From positions 1 through 14,009 of the forward strand of contig JAWVZH010000080.1 of NCBI GenBank assembly GCA_033722295.1: a stretch of DNA of 14,009 bases. Reading direction: 5' to 3'. Below the pieces are notes generated by a model that had not been told where the DNA came from, ran no database searches, and saw only the letters and a list, made by a program, of their open reading frames with translations. A program made the translations under genes and the position numbers. The stretch comes from JAWVZH01 sp033722295 (GTDB lineage Bacteria; Bacteroidota; Bacteroidia; Chitinophagales; Saprospiraceae). Positions 1 through 7,835 of the stretch are shown one piece after another. How positions within the stretch are numbered: position 1 is the first letter of the stretch; each line of letters starts with the position of its first letter.

Positions 1-2357
1 ATTTTCTTTGAAGGGACCATCACACCCATGTCGATGATATCGTAATTGTTACAACCGAGCACGACACCCACTATATTCTTTCCAATATCGTGCACATCAC
101 CTTTTACTGTAGCCAGAAGGATCTTGCCCTTGCTGCTCACACTGTCCTTGCTTTTTAATGCCTCGATAAAGGGCGTCAAATGTGCAACAGACGCCTTCAT
201 GACCCGGGCACTCTTCACCACCTGTGGGAGAAACATCTTCCCTGAACCGAAAAGTTCTCCCACGATATTCATACCATCCATCAGCGGTCCTTCTATGACC
301 TCCAGAGGTTGATCGTACTTCTGACGGGCTTCTTCGGTATCCTCTATAATGAACTCCGTAATACCTTTAAGCAGAGCGTGCTCGAGACGTTTTTCGACAC
401 TCTCTTCACGCCATGACAGATCTCTTTCGATCTTTTTTCCGTTGCCCTTGACTTGTTCAGCGTAAGTCATGAGGCGCTCGGTGGCATCCTCACGACGATT
501 GAAGAGGACGTCTTCAACACGCTCCAGCAAGGGTTTGGGTATGTCTTCATAAACTTCCAGCATACCGGCATTGACAATTCCCATGTCCATACCCGCCTGA
601 ATGGCATGGTAGAGAAAAGCGGAATGCATGGCCTCTCTAATAGGATTGTTGCCACGAAAGGAAAATGAAATGTTACTCACACCTCCGCTGATCTTTACGC
701 CTTTACAAGAATCCTTGATCTTTCTCGTGGCTTCGATAAAGTTGATACCATACTCATTGTGCTCTTCGATACCCGTGCCTATGGCAAAAATATTGGGATC
801 GAAAATAATATCGGATGGATCGAAGTCCATCTCCCTGGTGAGTATCCGGTACGCACGTTGACAGATCTCAACCTTCCGTTCGATTGAATCGGCCTGACCT
901 TTTTCATCGAAGGCCATAACTACTACCGCTGCACCATATTTCTTGACAATATTGGCCTGACGCCTGAATTCCTCCTCTCCTTCCTTCAATGAAATCGAGT
1001 TCACCACGCACTTGCCCTGGATACATTTCAATCCAGCCTCGATTACTTCAAATTTTGATGAGTCGATCATGATAGGGAGACGTGCAATGTCCGGTTCACT
1101 GGCCATCAACAATAAGAATTCCTCCATAACGGCCCTGGAATCCAAAAGACCCTCATCCATATTGACATCAAGAATTTGTGCGCCTCCTTCTACCTGCTGA
1201 CGCGCTACATCCAGTGCCGTCTCGTAATCCTCATTTTTGATCAGCCTGGCAAAGCGACGGGACCCTGTGACATTTGTTCGTTCTCCGACATTGACAAAAT
1301 TGATCTCCGGGTGGATGACCAGAGGTTCCAGGCCGCTCAGCGCAGTTTCTTTTTTGACACTGGGAATCCGTCTTGGCTCGATGCCTCTTACAGATTCAGC
1401 AATGACGCGGATGTGTTCAGGTGTGGTGCCACAGCATCCTCCTACAATATTCACCAGGCCTTCTTCAGCAAAGCCTTTAATTAGTCCGCCAGTCTCCGCT
1501 GCGGCTTGATCATATTCCCCTAATTCATTTGGCAATCCCGCATTAGGATACGCACTGACGAAGCAGTCGGCTATTGCAGAAATATTCTTAAGATAGGGGC
1601 GCAATTCCTCTGCTCCCAGGGCACAATTTAGTCCTACAGCCAAGGGTTTGACATGCTTGACAGAGATCCAAAAAGCTTCCACCGTCTGACCAGATAGGGT
1701 ACGACCGCTGGCATCAGTGATCGTACCGGAAATGATGACAGGCAGCTTTATCCCTCGCTCGTCAAACAAAGTTTGTATCGCGAAAAGTGCCGCTTTGGCA
1801 TTAAGGGTGTCAAAAATAGTCTCGACAAGAAGTATGTCCACGCCACCATCCATAAGCCCACGAGCTTGCTCATAATAGGCATCTTTAAGCTGATCAAAAG
1901 TCACAGCTCGATATCCGGGCCTGTTGACATCGGGAGAAATACTCGCTGTACGGTTGGTTGGTCCTAAAGCCCCGGCCACATACTTGCCTTCTTCACCAAA
2001 GGCATCGATCGCCTCCCTGGCGATCTTCGCTGAAGCCAGATTAAGGTCGTAAGCCAGATGCTCCGTGCTATAGTCGGCTTGTGCAATAGAAGTTGCCGAA
2101 AATGTATTGGTCTCAATGATATCAGCACCAGCCTTCAAATATTCCAGATGAATTTCCTTAACTACATCGGGACGGGAAAGAGAAAGCAAGTCATTGTTGC
2201 CTTTCAGGTCTTTCGGGTGATCTGCCAGATCTTTATTCCGAAAATCGCTCTCCTCAAGATCGTAACGCTGGATCATGGTCCCCATAGCCCCGTCCAGGAT
2301 CAGAATGCGATCCTCAAGATCTTTTTTTATCACCTTGTTCAGAGCTGTTCTTGCCAT
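1..2357 (-). CDS. metH: Cobalamin-dependent methionine synthase, N-terminal ~785 residues (C-terminus beyond window)
   Basis: Transfers a methyl group from 5-methyltetrahydrofolate via cobalamin to homocysteine, giving methionine, in the cytoplasm. The frame is open from ATG at 2357 to the left edge. The homocysteine-binding domain spans about residues 1-330 and has ILDGAMGTMIQ near the start. Its expected zinc ligands are Cys245 (LNCALG) and Cys308-Cys309 (GGCCGTTPEH). The pterin-binding domain begins near FVNVGERTNVTGSRRF (about 355) and runs to about 620. A helical cap domain follows. The cobalamin-binding domain carries DVHDIG at 754-759, so the predicted cobalt-ligating histidine is His756, close to the E. 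coli position. The rest of the B12 domain and the AdoMet activation domain lie outside the window. It is a single fused protein as far as seen, with no frameshift. The start lies 3 nt after the stop of the upstream outer-membrane gene, suggesting co-transcription. No cobalamin riboswitch is visible in front of it. Confidence 0.96.
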   Translation of the reverse strand, partial: MARTALNKVIKKDLEDRILILDGAMGTMIQRYDLEESDFRNKDLADHPKDLKGNNDLLSLSRPDVVKEIHLEYLKAGADIIETNTFSATSIAQADYSTEHLAYDLNLASAKIAREAIDAFGEEGKYVAGALGPTNRTASISPDVNRPGYRAVTFDQLKDAYYEQARGLMDGGVDILLVETIFDTLNAKAALFAIQTLFDERGIKLPVIISGTITDASGRTLSGQTVEAFWISVKHVKPLAVGLNCALGAEELRPYLKNISAIADCFVSAYPNAGLPNELGEYDQAAAETGGLIKGFAEEGLVNIVGGCCGTTPEHIRVIAESVRGIEPRRIPSVKKETALSGLEPLVIHPEINFVNVGERTNVTGSRRFARLIKNEDYETALDVARQQVEGGAQILDVNMDEGLLDSRAVMEEFLLLMASEPDIARLPIMIDSSKFEVIEAGLKCIQGKCVVNSISLKEGEEEFRRQANIVKKYGAAVVVMAFDEKGQADSIERKVEICQRAYRILTREMDFDPSDIIFDPNIFAIGTGIEEHNEYGINFIEATRKIKDSCKGVKISGGVSNISFSFRGNNPIREAMHSAFLYHAIQAGMDMGIVNAGMLEVYEDIPKPLLERVEDVLFNRREDATERLMTYAEQVKGNGKKIERDLSWREESVEKRLEHALLKGITEFIIEDTEEARQKYDQPLEVIEGPLMDGMNIVGELFGSGKMFLPQVVKSARVMKASVAHLTPFIEALKSKDSVSSKGKILLATVKGDVHDIGKNIVGVVLGCNNYDIIDMGVMVPSKK

Positions 2358-2360
2358 TGA

Positions 2361-4019
2361 TTACAACCTGTAGTTTCTTTTTGCCATATTATACCTGATG
2401 CCCATCTGATAGATGGTTTCGGATCTGTCATATCTCTCTGACGTCCTGTGAGCAAGATAAGAATCCAGATATAGACCGTCGAAGATCTTATATGTAAGTG
2501 AAAGATCCATGAAAAGCACCCTGTTTTCAATACCCTGGCCGATTTTATTGTCAAATTCTCTTTCTCGCGATCCATGAGGTAATAATATATCACCTCCCCA
2601 ATTCTCATCGGCACCGTCCTCGCCTTTGACATAGGAAACAACGGTTGCAACTGTCGAGAAGTTGCGGAATGGTTGATAGCGAATTTCCAGTACGGTTTCA
2701 TGGAAGTTTGCCCCCAACGGATGAGCCAGCGGAAGATTAAAATGAGAATAGGATGCCGAACTGTCTCTATGAGTATAAGTATAAGGACGTACACGGTTGT
2801 GCTCGAGTCTTATATCCAGATCAGGCAGGCCGAGTACATCTATGTACTGAGCACCCACCTGCAGGGCATATTTGTTGCCCCACCAGCCCTGGTTATCCGT
2901 CACCAGTTCCCTGAATCTGAATTCATCGAAGACAAGCTGTCCATAGAATGAGATTGTCTGCCACATGTCCCAGCGAAGGTCAAAACCAAGCAGGACGTTA
3001 TCAGGGCTGTTGGCACTTTGTTCGACAGTCCGGTAAAGGATAACAGGGTTGAAATATCCCAGTTCCAGTTGATCACTCCGGTGATAAACCACCGTCTCAA
3101 AAAGTCCAATATTGAAAGTCGGTGTAAAATTCAGGCTCAAATGGTGCGTAGCGCTGTACTTCCTCGGCAGAACATCATCCTCGCCTCCGAAGATCGCCGA
3201 TCTTGGACGCAGCTCAGACCAAATATTTCGGTAGTGGATCTTCCAAAATTTCCAATCTGCCTGCAGATAAAAATAGTTATTGCTAAAATCTCCCAGAAGA
3301 ACGGATCGATATCCATTTCCAATAAAATGCCGACCATGACCAAATTGGAATCCTACGTTGTCCGTAACCCTTATACTGAGATAGCCGGTTGAGTTTAAAT
3401 AATCTCTACCATCCTCAAAGTCAAATACTTCGCTCTTATAAGGTTTGTAGAAACCGTTTTGCGGAATAGCTTCGCGTTGATCGATATACCGGTCGATGAA
3501 TGCCGGAAAGCGTCTTTGCGTTTCGATGATATCAGTGTAAAAGAAAAATATGTCATTGATGCTTCCCGAGAATGCCAGACCGCGAGCGTTTGTACCTAGT
3601 AAACCGTCTTTTTCCGATGAATTTCCGGCAGAGAAGTGGACGAGAGGGTTGAGATGGACATGGAAATCCTTTCCGTAATTACTGTAGAAATAGGCTGGAT
3701 TTCGGTAGAGATGATCCCAGATATTACCTGTCGGAATGCTATTCCCGACACCGGCATCTTTTCGGGTCAAGTTGCTCAGATAGGATATCCATTCCCTTTC
3801 ACTCCTACTAACCTCAAGGCTGTCCATCTGCTCTGTCAGACCGTGAATAAAATCATGATCATAATCTCTTAGTGAACTGTGCCATTTGACATGCCCACCG
3901 GTCTTCAACCTCATTCTGTCGATCTGATGATACAGATCCCTGTCCATCTTCAGATCGATGTCCTGACCAATGGCAGGAAGGGTCAAAAGCATAAAAATGA
4001 TACATATATGACTTTTCAC
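2361..4019 (-). CDS. Outer-membrane beta-barrel candidate, RemB/Wzi-like
   Basis: Exported 552-residue protein with a signal peptide at about residues 1-19, ending near LPAIGQ. The body alternates aromatic and polar residues in strand-like stretches, as outer-membrane barrels do. The block at about 224-268, containing GFQFGHGRHFIGNGYRSVLL followed by WKFWKIHYRNIW, resembles what I remember of Bacteroidota proteins annotated as gliding protein RemB or capsule-assembly Wzi family. That assignment is from memory and needs a profile search. The start codon is GTG at 4019; the next in-frame ATG (residue 10) would cut the signal peptide. A TATATTTAC box lies 3 nt before the GTG. It precedes metH by 3 nt and follows a heptamer repeat array. 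It could instead be an unrelated barrel; export to the outer membrane is more secure than the family name. Confidence 0.72.
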   Translation of the reverse strand: MKSHICIIFMLLTLPAIGQDIDLKMDRDLYHQIDRMRLKTGGHVKWHSSLRDYDHDFIHGLTEQMDSLEVSRSEREWISYLSNLTRKDAGVGNSIPTGNIWDHLYRNPAYFYSNYGKDFHVHLNPLVHFSAGNSSEKDGLLGTNARGLAFSGSINDIFFFYTDIIETQRRFPAFIDRYIDQREAIPQNGFYKPYKSEVFDFEDGRDYLNSTGYLSIRVTDNVGFQFGHGRHFIGNGYRSVLLGDFSNNYFYLQADWKFWKIHYRNIWSELRPRSAIFGGEDDVLPRKYSATHHLSLNFTPTFNIGLFETVVYHRSDQLELGYFNPVILYRTVEQSANSPDNVLLGFDLRWDMWQTISFYGQLVFDEFRFRELVTDNQGWWGNKYALQVGAQYIDVLGLPDLDIRLEHNRVRPYTYTHRDSSASYSHFNLPLAHPLGANFHETVLEIRYQPFRNFSTVATVVSYVKGEDGADENWGGDILLPHGSREREFDNKIGQGIENRVLFMDLSLTYKIFDGLYLDSYLAHRTSERYDRSETIYQMGIRYNMAKRNYRL

Positions 4020-4022
4020 GAT

Positions 4023-4031
4023 GTAAATATA
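4023..4031 (-). promoter_or_regulatory. Putative -7 box (TATATTTAC) before the outer-membrane protein gene
   Basis: Read on the minus strand, TATATTTAC is followed by ATC and then the GTG start codon. It resembles the Bacteroidota -7 element TAnnTTTG with its last base changed. The same box at the same spacing precedes the ChaN-like gene. No TTTG-type -33 element sits at the usual distance, so this is only a candidate. If real, the transcript would be leaderless or nearly so. Confidence 0.35.
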
Positions 4032-4069
4032 TGAAAGGGTATGGTGTGCGGAATGTGGGAGAGATTGGA

Positions 4070-4134
4070 GGTTTAAGGTTTAAGGTTTAAGGTTTAAGGT
4101 TTAAGGTTTAAGGTTTAAGGTTTAAGGTTTAAGG
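4070..4134. repeat. Heptanucleotide tandem array, (GGTTTAA)9 plus GG
   Basis: Nine perfect 7-bp copies (4070-4132) followed by a partial GG. The array fills much of the 151-nt gap between the ChaN-like gene and the outer-membrane gene, both on the minus strand. It lies just upstream of the putative core promoter of the latter. Perfect identity of all copies suggests recent expansion by slippage. A second array, also with a 7-bp unit but a different sequence, occurs at 9052-9104. Confidence 0.98.
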
Positions 4135-4170
4135 AAAATGGTCATAAATGTGTGACTGATCCATCTTCCA

Positions 4171-5025
4171 TTAATAGCTTCTCGTAAAATCGCTATCCAC
4201 GCAGATTATAAAATCTGCTTTACCGATATGTTCTGCTTCAAGTTTGTGGATATCGTCCTGGCGTACGGATGTAATACTTGCATATTTGAGCTCAGGAGAC
4301 TGCTGCTTAAGGTACCAAAGTATTCCCTCATAGTCATCAGAGTGGAATGAACCATTATAGTGGATGAAGAGATTGCCTTCTATAAAGTTTTTCAAGATAA
4401 AGTGTGCCATGGTCGCATCTTTAGTGGCCTGAGCCTTAACCAGTTCAGGAGTACCATGATCTCCCATCATTTCGAGTATCTCCTGATATTTTGGCAGATC
4501 CGGGTCAAACGGTATCGGCAAGGGTGCCACCCACTCCTTTTCCACTGCAGATAAAGAATCCAGATAGGCAAAACCATACTTGAAAACAGCCTGAGCAAAA
4601 CGACGCGGAATATTGGTGGCGATGAAGGGCAGGGCATTGTCTTTTGCATAATTGACCAGCGGAGCATAATCCGTCTTGTAATTACTCCACAATCGCGCTG
4701 TTGAATCGAATGCTTCAGCAGATATACTGTCCAGCAAGTACATATTCAACTCATCCTGGTTGTCAGCCTCGATCATCTCGGCACCGAGAATGAGATCACG
4801 AGACTCATCAAGATCACTCGTAACCTCGTACTGAAGCCAATGAGTGACCGGATCATCATGCATTTCACCAAACATGACAATATCCGCCGTAGACAGGGAT
4901 CTGATCATCGAATCATACTCTACAATCTGTCCAAGGCTGTCATAGATCAAATAGGCCGGTTTTTGAGCTTGAATAAAACAGGCTAATGCGACCGATATAA
5001 TTACTGTAGATACTATATTCCTCAT
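4171..5025 (-). CDS. ChaN-like (haem-binding uptake family) exported protein
   Basis: A 284-residue protein with an N-terminal signal sequence (about 1-21, ending FIQAQ). VALAC within it is a poor lipobox, so signal peptidase I cleavage is more likely but lipidation is not excluded. The family signature is clear: FGEMHDDPVTH at about 52-62, GAEM at 81-84, NIPRR at 138-142, the KAQATKDATMAHFI stretch at 197-210 and HYNGSFHSD at 222-230. ChaN/PhuW-type proteins in other bacteria are iron-regulated lipoproteins that bind haem or help its uptake; some relatives resemble the EreA/ChaN hydrolase fold, so a catalytic role is also possible. No haem-uptake genes are next to it and no convincing Fur box is upstream. 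It is divergent from htpG, with 217 nt between them. Function beyond the family is inferred. Confidence 0.85.
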   Translation of the reverse strand: MRNIVSTVIISVALACFIQAQKPAYLIYDSLGQIVEYDSMIRSLSTADIVMFGEMHDDPVTHWLQYEVTSDLDESRDLILGAEMIEADNQDELNMYLLDSISAEAFDSTARLWSNYKTDYAPLVNYAKDNALPFIATNIPRRFAQAVFKYGFAYLDSLSAVEKEWVAPLPIPFDPDLPKYQEILEMMGDHGTPELVKAQATKDATMAHFILKNFIEGNLFIHYNGSFHSDDYEGILWYLKQQSPELKYASITSVRQDDIHKLEAEHIGKADFIICVDSDFTRSY

Positions 5026-5028
5026 GTT

Positions 5029-5037
5029 GTAAAGATA
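5029..5037 (-). promoter_or_regulatory. Putative -7 box (TATCTTTAC) before the ChaN-like gene
   Basis: On the minus strand TATCTTTAC is followed by AAC and the ATG at 5025. This matches the Bacteroidota TAnnTTTG -7 element except at its final base, and is arranged exactly as in front of the outer-membrane gene at 4019. A TTTG occurs further upstream (minus strand, 5066-5063), but at 25 nt from the box it is slightly too far to be a standard -33. Confidence 0.38.
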
Positions 5038-5175
5038 TGATTTAAAGAAAACGATACTCGCCCAAAATCACAGTCAATGTCCATTCGATAAGAAATGCAC
5101 CTGTTGCTCCAGATTCAACAAATCCTAAAAACACTTCCGATCAAAGCCTTTCTGTCACTCTTTGAAGCGAAAAAA

Positions 5176-5188
5176 TGCCAAAATGTCA
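5176..5188. promoter_or_regulatory. TGNCA-N3-TGNCA element upstream of htpG
   Basis: TGCCAAAATGTCA consists of two TGNCA half-sites 8 bp apart. Each half-site is its own reverse complement, so the element is both a direct repeat and a dyad. Further TGNCA occurrences lie at 5153-5157 (TGTCA) and 5201-5205 (TGGCA). The clustering about 55-90 nt before htpG suggests a regulator site, possibly for heat-shock control. The binding protein is unknown and chance is not excluded. Confidence 0.35.
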
Positions 5189-5200
5189 TTTTTCTCCCCG

Positions 5201-5216
5201 TGGCACAGCCTTTGAC
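5201..5216 (+). promoter_or_regulatory. Possible sigma-54-type -24/-12 promoter for htpG
   Basis: TGGCAC followed by AGCCT and TTGAC matches the layout of the sigma-54 consensus (TGGCAC-N5-TTGCW). The GG at 5202-5203 is 10 nt from the -12 dinucleotide at 5214-5215. That dinucleotide reads GA rather than the near-invariant GC, which weakens the call. If active, transcription would begin near 5226, giving a leader of about 17 nt before the ATG at 5243. No standard Bacteroidota -33/-7 pair is evident in the same stretch. Confidence 0.33.
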
Positions 5217-5242
5217 CATTTTAGAATAAAAAAATAAGATAA

Positions 5243-7114
5243 ATGGCAACTGGTAAGATATCTGTACAAACGGAGAACATATTTCCCATCATCAAGAAGT
5301 TTCTCTACTCAGATCACGAGATATTCCTGCGTGAATTGATCTCCAACGCGGTAGATGCAACTTCCAAGTTGAAAACCTTATCCCACAAGGGGGATTACGA
5401 CGGAGAACTGGGAGATCTGACAATTGACGTTATCCTGGACAAGGAAGCCGGCACCCTCACGATCAAAGATCAGGGGATAGGCATGTCGGAAGCCGAAGTG
5501 AAGAAGTTTCTCAATCAGGTAGCTTTTTCCAGCGCCGAATCCTTTATAAAGAAATACCAGGATGACGCACAGATCATCGGACATTTCGGTCTGGGATTTT
5601 ACTCTTCCTTTATGGTCGCCGACAAGGTGGAGGTGATCACAAAGACCTATAAGAAAAGTCCTTCAGCGGTAAAATGGACCTGCACCGGAGATCCAGAATA
5701 CACTATCGAAAATCATCCAAAGAAGGAACGCGGAACAGAGGTGGTCCTTCACATTTCAGATGATTCAAAAGAGTTTCTGGAAGAGAACAGGATAGAAGCC
5801 CTGCTTAAGAAATATTGCAAATTCCTGCCATATCCGATCCGTTTTGGACAAAAAACAGAATACAAAACCGTAGGAGAGGGTGAAGATGCTGAACAGGAAG
5901 CTATTGAGGTGGACAATATCATCAACAATACGGATCCGGCATGGAAGAAAAAGCCATCCAAACTGAAAGAGGCTGATTATAAGGCCTTTTACAATGAACT
6001 ATATCCCTACTCTGAGCCTCCGCTGTTCTGGATACATCTCAATATCGATTACCCGTTCAATCTGACAGGTATCCTGTACTTCCCGAAGATCACCAACAAC
6101 TTCGAGGTTCAGAAAAACAAGATACACCTCTATAGCAATCAGGTCTTTATCACTGATGAGGTCAAGGAGATCGTACCAGAATTTCTGACATTATTACATG
6201 GTGTGATAGATTCACCGGATATACCGCTCAATGTATCCAGAAGTTATTTGCAGTCCGACCATAATGTTAAAAAGATTACGGGCTACATTACAAAGAAAGT
6301 TGCGGATAAACTCAAATCCACTTTCAAAAAGGATCGTGAGAAATACGAATCCAATTGGCCTGAGGTAGGCACCTTTGTCAAGTATGGCTTGATCAGTGAT
6401 GAGAAGTTTGGTGACAAAGCCAAAGATTTCTTGCTGTTCAAAACTACAGACAGTAATTACTTCACTCTCGAAGAATACAAAGACAAGGTAAAGGATCAAC
6501 AGACGGATAAGGACGGAAAACTTGTTTTTATCTATACAAATGATCCTACCCAACATCACGGATACATCGAAGCTGTTCGGGATAAAGGTTATGATGTTCT
6601 CGAAATGGACAACATCATCGACAATCACCTGATGCAACATCTTGAATACAAGGGTCAAGAGTATCGCTTTGTACGCGTGGATTCTGAAACTCCGGATCGA
6701 TTGATCAATAAAGAGGAAGAAAGGGATTCGGTACTCAGCGATCAGCAAGTGGAAAAGGTCAAGTCTATGTTTGTTTCCGTTCTTGGTGAGGAGAAGGAGA
6801 AAAAGATAGAGACCAAAGCGCTGTCACCCGATGATCATCCGGTGATGATCACCAAACCGGAGTTTTTGAGACGTATGTCAGAGATGCAAAAACTGCAGGG
6901 AGGCCCTATGGCCGCTGGGGATGATGATTTCTATAATATCATCGTAAATACCAATCATCCCTTGGTCGCCGACAAGCTGGTAAAAATGAGAAGTGAGGAA
7001 AAGAAAGAGAAGTTTGCCAAATATCTCTACGACCTGGCAAGATTGAATCAGAACATGCTGAAAGGCAAAGATCTGACAGGTTTTATTCAGGAAAGTATCG
7101 ACCTTATGCAGTAG
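5243..7114 (+). CDS. htpG: Molecular chaperone HtpG (Hsp90 family)
   Basis: ATP-dependent cytosolic chaperone acting as a dimer on partly folded client proteins. At 623 residues it is the normal bacterial length. The N-terminal GHKL ATPase domain (about 1-215) shows ELISNAVDA at 31-39 with catalytic Glu31 and magnesium-binding Asn35. It also has DQGIGM at 76-81 with the nucleotide-contacting Asp76, and the lid/ATP motif GHFGLGFYSSFMVA at 113-126. The middle domain (about 230-500) contains NVSRSYLQ at 330-337, whose Arg333 corresponds to the arginine that contacts the ATP gamma-phosphate. The C-terminal dimerisation domain follows; as in other bacterial forms there is no long charged linker and no MEEVD tail. 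The start ATG follows an A-rich stretch without a Shine-Dalgarno site. The upstream region has possible stress-promoter elements. It appears to be transcribed alone, 115 nt before the DUF4294 gene. Confidence 0.98.
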   Translation: MATGKISVQTENIFPIIKKFLYSDHEIFLRELISNAVDATSKLKTLSHKGDYDGELGDLTIDVILDKEAGTLTIKDQGIGMSEAEVKKFLNQVAFSSAESFIKKYQDDAQIIGHFGLGFYSSFMVADKVEVITKTYKKSPSAVKWTCTGDPEYTIENHPKKERGTEVVLHISDDSKEFLEENRIEALLKKYCKFLPYPIRFGQKTEYKTVGEGEDAEQEAIEVDNIINNTDPAWKKKPSKLKEADYKAFYNELYPYSEPPLFWIHLNIDYPFNLTGILYFPKITNNFEVQKNKIHLYSNQVFITDEVKEIVPEFLTLLHGVIDSPDIPLNVSRSYLQSDHNVKKITGYITKKVADKLKSTFKKDREKYESNWPEVGTFVKYGLISDEKFGDKAKDFLLFKTTDSNYFTLEEYKDKVKDQQTDKDGKLVFIYTNDPTQHHGYIEAVRDKGYDVLEMDNIIDNHLMQHLEYKGQEYRFVRVDSETPDRLINKEEERDSVLSDQQVEKVKSMFVSVLGEEKEKKIETKALSPDDHPVMITKPEFLRRMSEMQKLQGGPMAAGDDDFYNIIVNTNHPLVADKLVKMRSEEKKEKFAKYLYDLARLNQNMLKGKDLTGFIQESIDLMQ

Positions 7115-7229
7115 TTCAGATTGGCTGGTTCAATGCTGCCAACGGGCTAAAATCAGACGTGCCAGGGAGCAGACAAAAAACTTATCCGTGATCAAGAATG
7201 TTATTCTCCCAATGTGCGTTATACATAGC

Positions 7230-7832
7230 ATGAGGTATCTTTTGTTCATAGCTTTCGTTCTTCCAGGGCTGGATCTGTCGGGACAGGCTGATCTTCCGAA
7301 AAAGAAGATGACCATTGATGGTCATGTCGTGCAGGCCTATGTGGATGAATGCGGCGATACGATCATCCTCGCTGAACTGGATGATGTATCGGTCACTTCC
7401 ATGAGAGAGTTCGAAAGTCGCGCGGATCGATTGAAATATTATCGTTACAGAAGGTACGCAGTCGAAGTATATCCTTATGCTACCGAAGCCATCCGAATAT
7501 TTCGCGAGGTCGAAGACAGCACTTCAGAAATGTCCAAAGGAAAAAGACGTCGACATATCCGGCGACTTAATAGAGAACTTAAAGAACAGTTCGAAGATCC
7601 GCTAAAAAAATTGACCAAAACCCAGGGATTGATCCTGACCAAGATGATCGAAAGAGAACTGGATACCCCGATATACGAGCTCATTAAAAATATGCGGGGT
7701 GGATTTACAGCCGGTTATTGGAATACGATAGGATTTTTCAACGGATACAGGCTAAAAACAGGATATATCCGCGGTGAAGATGAGATCCTCGATGCTGTTC
7801 TCGATGATTTCGATATTTCGTACGACCTTTGA
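7230..7832 (+). CDS. DUF4294 family exported protein
   Basis: About 200 residues, apparently exported, matching the Bacteroidota-specific DUF4294 family as I remember it. No biochemical function is known to me. I chose ATG 7230 because it opens directly into a signal peptide (MRYLLFIAFVLPGLDLSGQ); in-frame GTG 7188 and ATG 7212 would add residues in front of it. Recognisable parts are the DECGDTIILAELDDVSV segment and a basic-aromatic stretch around RLKYYRYRRYAVEVYPYA. A charged helical region follows (GKRRRHIRRLNRELKEQF), then GLILTKMIERELDTPIYELI and a closing GFTAGYWNTIGFFNGYRLK segment. The stop lies 3 nt before the diphosphomevalonate decarboxylase start, so the two are probably translated from one message. 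Whether they share a process is unknown. Confidence 0.8.
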   Translation: MRYLLFIAFVLPGLDLSGQADLPKKKMTIDGHVVQAYVDECGDTIILAELDDVSVTSMREFESRADRLKYYRYRRYAVEVYPYATEAIRIFREVEDSTSEMSKGKRRRHIRRLNRELKEQFEDPLKKLTKTQGLILTKMIERELDTPIYELIKNMRGGFTAGYWNTIGFFNGYRLKTGYIRGEDEILDAVLDDFDISYDL

Positions 7833-7835
7833 AGT

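Noticed and set aside
2358..2360. Cobalamin riboswitch controlling metH
   Set aside because: There is no untranslated leader before metH; the upstream gene ends 3 nt away, and no B12-box-like sequence was seen before the outer-membrane gene.
4070..4134. Telomere-like or CRISPR-like repeat
   Set aside because: The unit resembles the plant telomere heptamer only loosely and lies between bacterial genes. There are no spacers, so it is a simple tandem repeat and not a CRISPR array.
7115..7229. Intrinsic terminator after htpG (TTGGC ... GCCAA)
   Set aside because: The stem is only 5 bp with a 12-nt loop and no T-run follows.
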